NCBI RefSeq assembly: GCF_001949145.1
Contig: NW_019091408.1
Location: 870,335-934,334, forward strand
Reading direction: 5' to 3'
Origin: Acanthaster planci
Taxonomy: Eukaryota; Echinodermata; Asteroidea; Valvatida; Acanthasteridae
DNA: 64,000 nucleotides
The translations under genes were made by a program, and so were the position numbers. Below the pieces are notes generated by a model. It was not told the origin of the DNA. It did not search any database and worked only from the letters and a program-made list of their open reading frames with translations. Positions 55,611 to 64,000 of this stretch are shown here, piece by piece; position 1 is the stretch's first letter; every line of letters begins with the position of its first letter.

Positions 55611-57930
55611 CTACCCTTCCGTACCAGACTGTTCAAGCGCCTTCTCACGCTCCAGATTCAAGGCTGCAAACCTCTGAAGCATCTCTGTGGAGCTCAGGTA
55701 CCTACTCTTGAAGATCAGTTGTTTTCCGTTATCTGATTGGGGGAAACATAAATGAATCAGTCACTTTCACCATGAGCCAAAAGGTTGTAAGATGAAATGT
55801 AGACTACGGGATTGAAAACTAGGGATTATGTAAAAAAAGGCAAAATCTTTACTTGAATTTTTGGGTCTGATCAACAAGTTTCCAACAAAAATGTACTGGG
55901 CATTGCAAATGTATGGACTGCCTAAAAAAATCTTTGCTCACCAAATAATACTGTGACTGAAGGAGGCGATCCGTCGTTTTTCACCTTGGTTTTCACAGAA
56001 CATTTGAGATTGGTTTGCCTCACGGAAGAGCTCCCCACTCTACTCTGGAATTGTCTGCATTAAAGAAAGGTCAAGTTAATGGCACAAATGTTGGGTGCAA
56101 CAATTGCTTTGGAGAACTGGATTTGGCAATTTTGTTCAAGACTTGCAAACAGCACACAGTAATTAACAAATACAGCAAATCCACTGATTACACTGAATCT
56201 AGGATTCACCTTTTCACCCCTTAAGTTTATAGAATTACTGCTTAGCTGTAGCATCTGTCCCAACTATGGTTGGGAGTCTTGGGACCATGCCAGTGTGTGC
56301 CATGCCATAGCATGTGTTACTGGTGCTAGCAGGATTTAGTTTTTATTTGTTATGGATGAAATAGTGCCATACTCTCATATTTGGGATGAACTCTGTTGGG
56401 AGAGAGCCACAAAAACTTGGCGAAGATTGAGAAATTTGCTATAGAATTTTGCCGCATGATGTATGTAGTTGAGCCAACCAAACTAGTGTTACAGTAACAT
56501 CTATCAATAACTAAAATATGATAACATCTACAATCCAATTAGTCTGCCTCTCTCCTGAAGGTATTCTTGTCAATCTCTGTGGTGGAGGATTCAGGAGAAA
56601 TGTTTTACCAAGTACCAAGTGCCAGTTTGAACCCAAGATGGCGAACTTCACATTGAATACGCGTAAAACATTGTAATTGCATGGGTGCCATTTAACAATG
56701 TTTGAGCAATCGATGTGCCTGCGCAATGTACATTAATGCAAAGGTGCAGGTGCCGTGGCAGGCACGTGCACCTGGTGAGCCTACGCCTAAGCATTACCAT
56801 AAACTGCGCAGGCGTATCGCTTGCTCAAATGGCGCCCAAGGTAATTACACCCTTTGGGCAGAGTTATCCATCTTGCGCCTTCGGTTATACGATCTTTGGT
56901 TTGAACCATACCAACTGCAATTGGGATTGATACCATACAAATACTGAAGTCCCCTGACATGATGCATATTTTGACATTTCTCTCGACTTTCCACTTGCAG
57001 TGTTTATTACATGTTACCAAACATCTTTGTTGAAAAATGTCAAATTCATTCACTTAAAAACCTGGCAGTATTGCCTTTACGCTGTGGAGAATTATCAGGT
57101 TCCAATTTTTGGGTGCATTGAGTTTGTTGTGCACTTTGAAAAAGGGAAAAATCAGGCCCAAACAGAATTTCTTTGAAACTTAAAGCAGGTACAGCAGGTA
57201 GGTAAAGCAGGTAGGGCCTATGTAAACTCCAGAGTTTTCAATGAGAATGTCGAGAGCTTGCTGAAATTTCATTTATGAAATGATGAAGTAAAATATTAAT
57301 CTAACAAAGTAACATGTAGGTAAATAAATACATGTACATGCAATACTTACATGTAGACTGTAGTAATACTAACAAACTATGGTTTCTTTAGGTTGTTGAA
57401 GCGTATTAAAAACAAACTCACTCGTGTTTTGGAAAGAATGTTGCACCCTGACATGCCTGATGAACTCCATTCATCACTCACATGTTATGCATGACCACTT
57501 CAGACTTCAGTGGTTGTGTGCAAAGTCAATGAAGAGTCAAGAAAATTTTCCAAGTAGGCCTAGGCATGCTAGGCCTATGACAAAATCTGAAATGTTTGTC
57601 AGTACCAGATTCATGTCTTTTCACCATTAGTGCAATGACATGAATGACCAACCTTTTGGAGATGAACTGAGGAAAGAAAGATTCGCAGGATGCAATGTGG
57701 CAACATCACAAACGTTCTTTCGGCAAGATCAGGATGCATGATGTTACTTTTTGTTAGGCTTAGGCTGTGGTATAACCATGGAAACCTCCATGGTACATGT
57801 ATGAACATGAAGTTATTCCGGCATGTTTGTAAGGCCTACCTTGCAGACGCCACATTTGCCTGCCAAGGGCAGAATTCTACAAGGATACTCTTGACAATTT
57901 CAGATGTATACCTTTGATAATCGTGGGCAT
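55611..57930 (-). CDS. MRPL53: Mitochondrial ribosomal protein L53 (mL53), N-terminal exon unresolved
   Basis: Large mitoribosomal subunit protein. Confident exons: up to 57840 (EFCPWQANVASAR), 56054-55942 and 55732-55611 (stop). Joined, they read ...VEFCPWQANVASAR|QFQSRVGSSSVRQTNLK..., aligning without gaps to the human segment around FCPF, TFLQ and RSTNLNC, then SPPSVTVLF|DNGKQLIFKS and a C-terminal ERFAALNLERE-like helix (actually LQRFAALNLERE). The 5' end is ambiguous. An ATG at 57930 starts MPTIIKGIHLKLSRVSL but is one base out of frame with VEFCPW. The in-frame reading TSEIVKSILVEFCPW has no ATG and needs an upstream exon; a phase-compatible candidate is 58737-58679 (MTAITITESDNAIFNFLKRR) joined at CAAAG|G near 57911. 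The first would imply a frameshift or assembly error, the second a four-exon gene. Confidence 0.8.
56620..56930. mobile_element. Foldback/MITE in MRPL53 intron 1
   Basis: The left arm (GTTTGAACCCAAGATGG ... GGGTGCCATTTAACAATGTTTGAGCAATCG ... GCCTGCGCA) is complementary, with indels, to the right arm (TGCGCAGGCGTATCGCTTGCTCAAATGGCGCCC ... ATCTTTGGTTTGAAC). The centre AGGTGCAGGTGCC...GGCACGTGCACCT is itself palindromic. Total about 310 bp with no coding sequence. Confidence 0.68.
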
Positions 57931-58439
57931 TATGTTAAGGTTTCAAAAGCAACACGATTTATCCAAACCAGTGCTTAGTCAACTTTTGCCTCTACACATA
58001 CACAACATGCCTCCAACCTTTGTTGTATATGACCACCAATTGGTAAGAGCGCCACCACGAGGCGATTACTCGTCAGGCAATCATAGATTCCTTGTGGAAT
58101 TGTAAGGGCAAGAGAAGATCTTCTCTTTTACGTATTTGTAGCATCCATACATTTGTCTATCTTCCATACTGATGCACACTTACTATTTTCTATGCAGAGA
58201 TTTTTTTTAAGAATTGGGTTTCCTGTTAATAAGAACCACTTTTTAGACCGACATTGTGTACGAGAACAATATTTGGAACAGCCCAGGCCTACCCTTTTTC
58301 AAGTGAAAGAGGAGTCTGCTTATTGGACAGAGATATCCCGTTCCGAAAGAATTTCCAAATTAATGGCCAATCACGGAGTAGCTTAGTGCAATTGAATAAT
58401 CTCGCCCTGCCGTGGCATCCGTGCATTTTACTCACGACA

Positions 58440-58640
58440 CTCGAACAGTGACGTCGCTGGCGGTGCCCCGTTAACGCGTTACGCGAGCGCTACGCGCCAT
58501 ACCCACCGTACATGTACTAACGGCACCTACATGTACGGCGAAGAGCGCGGCCGGCCAAGGTTTGGTACAAACTGGCAAAAAGTAATCATCGTGGAGTTTC
58601 TTTTCGGAAAAGTGAGGGACTTCCTCACGACTACAGTAAG
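58440..58640 (+). promoter_or_regulatory. CpG-rich promoter-like block with possible non-coding first exon
   Basis: The segment GACGTCGCTGGCGGTGCCCC ... ACGCGTTACGCGAGCGCTACGCGCC ... GAAGAGCGCGGCCGGCC is the most CpG-dense part of the window. ACGACTACA|GTAAGTTTTG at about 58635 is a consensus donor. The plus-strand RS exon at 63081 starts with an acceptor directly before its ATG, so it needs a 5' UTR exon upstream, and this block is the best candidate. It may also serve MRPL53 divergently. Confidence 0.45.
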
Positions 58641-58774
58641 TTTTGTACGTCTCTGATTTGGCCGAAATTGGCCTTTACCTCCTCTTCAGGAAGTTAAATA
58701 TGGCATTGTCTGATTCAGTGATTGTAATTGCGGTCATGCCGGAGGTGATGTACAGTACAGTAGTAGTACTAGGC

Positions 58775-58865
58775 CTACATACATGTACATGTACATCAGT
58801 GTACCGGTACGCACATGTACATGTACAGTGTACATGACGTACATGTACGTCATGTACAGTGTACG
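58775..58865. repeat. TACATGTAC palindrome cluster
   Basis: Nested runs of ACATGTAC, GTGTACCGGTACGC and ACATGACGTACATGTACGTC with overlapping dyads; strongly self-complementary low-complexity sequence. Confidence 0.8.
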
Positions 58866-59064
58866 GTGGTTCATTTTTTTTGTTGAACATGTCAAAATTA
58901 TCAGAAATAATATGAATATCACGTCTGTAATTGATCATTCTCCTGGTCGGCGGTTGTTCCATTCATTATTTTGCCCCTTTGCCCAGACATGCCAGACTAG
59001 ACGTGAGTTTAACTTAGTCTTATTTTATCTCTACTAAATGGCATGAAGTGGAGCATAAAAATAG

Positions 59065-59528
59065 CGCCGTGGCTGTTGTTACTGCAGCCGTAACGCATCT
59101 CCCATTTTCTATCGTTAGGGCACTGCAAGTAACTGTGCAAGTGCGTCAACTTGGGCGTAGATTTCAGACTTTATTTCCCTTTAAAAAAAAACCTCCAAAG
59201 CTTCCGATGAGAAAAGAAAAAAGATTCCTGCTTAGCCTAAAGCCCTTTACAATTAGAAACCAACATAAAAAACAATTATGGTATAAAACATGAAATTTAT
59301 GCGAAAAAAAAAAATGGTCCAAGCACAGATTCGAACTCACACACGAGTGGTTCCAAGCCTTCCACCTCGACCAATCAGCCACAAGTGTTCAGCGATCAAG
59401 GTAATTTTAAAATGTATAAACCATCGTGATGATCAGCCATGTCATTGCACTTGCTCAGTTCAGTGCCGTAACGATAGAAAATGAGAAATGCAGTACGACT
59501 GCCATAACCATGGTAACGATAGCCATGT
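59065..59528. mobile_element. MITE with ~75-bp inverted ends and internal tRNA-like sequence
   Basis: The left end (ACTGCAGCCGTAACGCAT ... ATTTTCTATCGTTAGGGCACTG ... GTGCAAGTGC) is the complement of the right end (GCACTTGCTCAGTTCAGTGCC ... GTAACGATAGAAAATGAG ... GACTGCCATAACCATGG) with scattered mismatches. Between them, minus strand 59395-59325, lies a tRNA-like stretch (GTGGCTGATTGGTCGAGGTGG ... GTGAGTTCGAATCTGTG). The tRNA does not fold convincingly, so it is treated as a relic. Confidence 0.68.
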
Positions 59529-59540
59529 GGTAAAAATATT

Positions 59541-60475
59541 CCCCTAGCTCCACAAATAGGGCTGTAGTGGCTCTCTTTTACAATCTTTCTGTCGCCACCG
59601 CAGCCCTACTTCAAGGCATGTCTTAAATGCCGGAAATCCAAACTGCAGGATTGTCACAAACTTTGATTCCTAATATCTTCCGAAATGAGAGTGACTCGAC
59701 AATTTTACTTACACCGGCATATTCCTCAGAGTTTGGACTTTCATACAAGCACCTTAGAGCTTTCCAAAATCGTAGATTTTCCGATGTATGGCACCTTGAA
59801 AAACCCAGCCTGTAGTATTACATGCTGACTGCGGGTGACGCCATTTTGAAAAACGAAGGCAGCGCTTTGTGTGTCGGATTTCAAGACACTCGACAGATGC
59901 TCTGGTATACGTTGTACCATACAAAACTGGTTGCCTGTCATACCTTGCGTGACAGACGAACAAGGAACTGGTGAAATTGAACTTGAATAACATTAATATG
60001 CATGTGCTGTATCATGCTCCGCACACGTGCTGCGGGCATACTGTACACTAGCAAAGTGCGCGCGCAACTTATTACCAAGCAATACTTTGACAACATGAAT
60101 CATGCTTCTGGCACCTGTCGAGTGCCTTGACTCCTGACGAAAGAAGTGCTGCTTTCGTTTTTAAAAATGGCGCCGCCCGTGGTCAACATGTAATATTACA
60201 GGCCAGGGTTTTTCAAGGCGCTATACATTGGAAAATGTTTGATTTTGGAAAGCTTTAGGGTGCTCGTATGAAAGTCCAAACTCTGAGGAATATGCCGGTG
60301 TAAGTAAAATTGTCGAGTCACTCTCAGTTCGGAAGATATTAGGAATCAAAGTTTGTGACAATCCTGCAGTTTGGATTGCAGGCATTTAAGACATGCCTTG
60401 AAGTAGGGCTGTGGTGGCAACAGATAAAAGAAAGATTGTAAAAGAAAGGCACCACAGCCCTATTGGTGGAGCTAG
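59541..60475. mobile_element. Large foldback element with ~320-bp arms and nested end hairpins
   Basis: The left arm (about 59541-59865) and right arm (about 60150-60475) are inverted copies, e.g. AGGATTGTCACAAACTTTGA against TCAAAGTTTGTGACAATCCT, and ACACCGGCATATTCCTCAGA against TCTGAGGAATATGCCGGTGT. The outer ends read CTAGCTCCACAAATAGGGCT and AGCCCTATTGGTGGAGCTAG. Within each arm the first ~60 bp is itself a hairpin (AGGGCTGTAGTGGC ... GCCACCGCAGCCCT). The spacer (59866-60149) has no coding content. It adjoins the MITE at 59065-59528. Confidence 0.85.
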
Positions 60476-63080
60476 GCCTAGGCCCTACTCCTCTTTTTCG
60501 ATTTTGGATAGGATCATCATACTAACACTCCACGATATTACATATAGGCCAAGTAAGGTTGAAACAGTTCTCAAAACTTCCAACGACTCACCAAAAATAC
60601 CTCTTTCACCACTTACTGGCTTCCGCAAATGCCAACGTCAAATGGTTGGGACTTGAATGATATTTCTAACTTCAAAATCTGTCAAAATCCGACCGTTTTC
60701 ACTCGACACATGCACAGCACTTGAACTTTTCGCCACCTGTTCCTTTCAAATGTGCGTATCGAGATTTAGAATAGCTCTATGGGTGAAATATGGTCCTCCC
60801 AGAAACACGCATGAGTGGCCTATACATGGTCTGGGCACAAGACTTGTCGATCGTGACAGTTGGGAGTGCTACCATTGACTGTTTCCTTTTTCATTTTGAA
60901 AAGTTGGCATATCTGTATGTGCAAATTTAGGGTACTCCTTGGTAACATTATTAATTAGTGTGTGTCATATGCAGTGTAGGAACACTTTATTGAAAATAAT
61001 ATTTGAGTGGAAATTTGACCAACAAAAAAAACGGTCGGCATCTTCTTTTCACATGGACGGCAGAAAAAAGAAATATGGCAGCCCCCATACATGTACATTG
61101 CAAAAATTGTCGTTTTCCCGTGAGAATCTGGAAGCAAATTCTCTGGCATTTAGTTGCTCATTAAGATTAGGCATCAGAAAGTTATAATGTTAAGCGTAAT
61201 CCTGACTCTTGCACAAATTTATCGTACATACTGTACATGTATACATGTACGTGTATGTCCTCCTGAGTTGATTTCCCTTTGGCAAATCAATTCAGGAAGT
61301 AGAAAAAATCTATGCAAAATTCAAGCTTGTGGTGAATACTAACATGTTGTAAAATGTCACAGTTACATGCAATGTACATGTACATGTGCAGTAACAGGGA
61401 TAATATCGTACATGTACTTACATGTACTGTACATGTAGAAACCTTTTACAATGATTCAACCTGTCTCATACATGTATGTCATAGGTGTAAGGCTTGTGTA
61501 CAGGTACATGTACATGTAGATCTGTAAACAGGGCTTTTGGTATACTGCTCACTTTTTACCTTCCGTGCATCCATTACATTTCATCATGTTCTTGAGCTGA
61601 AATTTTGCCAGTAGGACCTACATGTATGCTCATTAGCTCATGAAGTGTCAAGACAAATCTACAGGTTGTACCGCTCTATGTACCGGTATTCGTAGGGTAA
61701 TCTTTCCACACAATTTAGGGAAAAATTTATTGTCACCATAGGACCGTGTTGTACATGTGCATAAATTTTTGATATTTTGACTTGCTTTTGGTCCAGTGAG
61801 CATACATGTACATGTATGGGTCCGTCGCACAGGGTGTCAGGTGATCAGTGTTCTAGCTACGGTGGATGGCGCCGGGCGGCACCACCTGGTAATACAAATT
61901 TCTGCCCGGCTCTCGGGTTTAAATTGGCTGTGTCGCCCACCACAGATTTTTCAAAAAGTGAACTGAAATATTACTGAAAATGTACCATTTAGATCGTATT
62001 TCAAGCATCAGGCCTGGATGTGAAATTGTGGGATATAATGTAGCCTCCCCCAAGGCAGCGTGCACGTGTCGATAGTCTTGGCTCAAAACCAGCTGAACAG
62101 CAGTATCAATACGGGGTGCCAATCCAGTCCGGCTATGAGCCGCAAGAGCTCCGCTCACCTTGCCTGCTCTGCTTTGCAATCCAAAAATTTACCCGGCACT
62201 AAAATGGTCCTAGCAAGAACACTGCAAGTGTTGTCTGTATACATGGTATGTGGAACTCTTTCTGGGTGATCTACACCTGTAGATGTTGCCCACAATTGGG
62301 GAAAATTTGGAGGCAAATAAAGCTGAAAAGTTCACTGTAGCCCTAATGTCTGTGACCATATAGACGCCAGGTGCGTAATTTCACTACATGTACATGTACC
62401 TCCTTTCATGCCTTTGGTACTAGGGACATGCATACATGTACATGTAAATGACGGATGGCACTCTTCATTTGGGATCTAATTTTCCTTGTAAGAAATTGTA
62501 ATTAAAGTTTGTCTTTTTTCTACATGCAGTACATGTTGCTCCTCGAACTTCCAATTGAAAATTCTTTGAAATTTAAAGTGAACATGGTGAAGCCAGCATT
62601 TAATGTATTAAAATGAGGCAAAAGTGACAATAAAGATTTTACAAAAATAAAGTATTAACAGCATTAAGCTTTTTACTCATTATCCACGCTCACTTTTGTT
62701 TACAAAATAATCAATCTGCTCTGCATTACATGCGTACAAAAATCTCCATCTCAAAATATTCATAGTTAATTGTCAGATTGAAAGTCCTGGGTTGCTAAAG
62801 AACTGCCTGACCATCTATGCCGACCTAGACTTACGGAGAGATCAAATTTGACAGTAATTGGACTGAGGTCAATTTTGCACCGTGGATAGAAGGTGAACTG
62901 CCAAGTTAACATTTCTGTCTTTTCTTGCACTTTTCCAATAAAAAGTCATAAACCGTTTTTGTTGATTTCATTGCCAAAGTAAGTACGCATTCCATGTATA
63001 ACACAGGAAGGGACTTGCAGGTACACACTCGTGCATGACTTCTAACCTTTACGTGCTTGGTACATGTTTATTGTTTCCAG
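60476..63080. other. Intron/intergenic stretch rich in TACATGTA words
   Basis: Probably the first intron of the RS-exon gene. ACATGTACATGT motifs recur (near 61095, 61225, 61380, 61425, 61510, 61805, 62390, 62435). No convincing exon or known repeat family was recognised. Confidence 0.4.
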
Positions 63081-63214
63081 ATGCCTCGCTCTTATCACAG
63101 ACAGTGCTCCACTAGCAGATACTCCAATCACTACAGACATAGACGGAGAAGGAGATCGCCCTCCAAACATTACTATGATGACAAGTATGGATCACATAGG
63201 TACAGGTCAAGGAG
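63081..63214 (+). CDS. RS-rich first coding exon, CLK-type kinase candidate; continues off window
   Basis: A clean acceptor (TTGTTTCCAG) is followed directly by ATG, and 44 codons then run to an AGGAG|GTAGGC donor. The peptide opens MPRSYHRQCSTSRYSNHYRH then RRRRRSPS, with later HYYDDKYGSHRYRSRR. The Arg/Ser/Tyr/His mix resembles the N-terminus of CDC2-like kinases (especially CLK2-like, which start MP-hydrophilic-Y-H), dual-specificity kinases that phosphorylate SR splicing factors in the nucleus. The kinase domain would lie to the right. An SR protein or other RS-domain factor cannot be excluded. Confidence 0.5.
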
Positions 63215-64000
63215 GTAGGCAAATCTTTTTCGGTTTTTTTGGCAACTTTAAGAACCCTCATACATGTAAGTTGTATTGTACTTGCAAACATGATAAAATG
63301 AATAATGCCTTGCTGTTGAGTTGGCAGGCATGCCCTTACGTACATGTACAGTGAAATCTGCTATAAATATCTTACGAGCCCATGTATATTGCCATCAGTG
63401 CTGGTGTAAAGCTTTGGACCTGCAGGCTCCAAAATTACCGAGATGGTCTTGTCTTTACCCTCACCACAACAAAACCACGTACAGTACATGTAAAAAGGAC
63501 ATGGCATGGGTACTGAAAACCAGAGTGCGCTTTGTTTGTATGATGTACACATACATGTACTTGCACATACACTGTACAAATGTTTTGGGGAACAAGTCCA
63601 CTTCCAGCTCTCCAACTTTGCGCAGGCATGAGCGAGTGGATATGTAAAGACCCTATTGATACCAAAAAAACCCTTTATACTGTACATGCATACATGACCA
63701 CCTTGTCCATAAAAAAATGAAGTTAAGCATACATTTTCAATACAAAATCTTTGATACAGTGCAAGATTCCCTGAAGATTTGTTTAAGTCAAGCCACAAGC
63801 CACTAACTAGAGCTCTTACCAATAGTCATCAGTGTACCAAAGTAGGAAACATACATAACAGCCGGGGGAAGGGGGAATGTTGTGACAGTAACCCTTTTTC
63901 TTAAGTTGACTACATGCCGTCATTCTGCACCGTGTAAACCTTGGCAGTGAACACAGACTGTCAAAGTACTTTGGTGAACTGAAGTTACTCCAGAAGGGAA
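63215..64000. other. Intron of the RS-exon gene, to window end
   Basis: Begins with the GT donor at 63215. No further RS or kinase exon was found before the edge. Contains several TACATGTA words. Confidence 0.4.

Noticed and set aside
59325-59395. Functional tRNA gene (minus)
   Set aside because: Box A/B-like words exist but the stems do not pair well and it lies inside a MITE; treated as a relic.

Overview
This is a gene-sparse, intron-rich animal genome fragment: small coding exons, mostly GT–AG introns of 0.1–4 kb, tRNA-derived SINE-like repeats, many foldback/MITE-like elements, and two runs of Ns (32406-32576, 45493-46241). Gene content (clan-2 cytochrome P450, VPS11, ECHDC3-like crotonase, MRPL53) and the very frequent TACATGTA/ACATGTAC words suggest a marine invertebrate, most likely a deuterostome (echinoderm, hemichordate or cephalochordate). 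The species cannot be fixed from sequence alone.

Layout. (1) 862-3822, minus: first three coding exons of a microsomal CYP2-like P450; the heme-ligand exon lies beyond the left edge. (2) 3823-10392: intergenic, with a MITE (5944-6357), a decayed LINE reverse-transcriptase fragment (about 6360-7735, minus) and a SINE copy (8376-8640). (3) 10393-30326, minus: complete 24-exon VPS11, 1138 codons whose phases all close, ending in an unusual NPF-rich tail of about 237 residues. Its introns hold a foldback element, tandem copies of its own exon edges, a piggyBac-type MITE and a 16-bp minisatellite. (4) 30843-41351, plus: a 12-exon, 492-residue coiled-coil protein, head-to-head with VPS11 (517 bp between start codons), with one AT–AC U12-type intron and a TIR element carrying a 91-bp higher-order satellite. 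(5) 44469-53632, minus: complete 8-exon ECHDC3-like mitochondrial crotonase (311 residues). (6) 55611-57930 or 58737, minus: MRPL53, with an unresolved N-terminal exon. (7) 58440-64000, plus: CpG-rich promoter-like block and an RS-rich first coding exon (63081-63214) resembling a CLK-type kinase N-terminus, continuing off the right edge.

The genes are unrelated housekeeping or metabolic functions: endolysosomal tethering, mitochondrial acyl-CoA metabolism, mitoribosome, microsomal oxidation and splicing-kinase-like. The most unusual features are the NPF tail on VPS11, three separate cases in which exon edges are tandemly echoed in neighbouring non-coding DNA, the U12 AT–AC intron, and the density of foldback elements. 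All gene models were built by hand from splice-site and reading-phase consistency plus remembered family sequences; no search was run.
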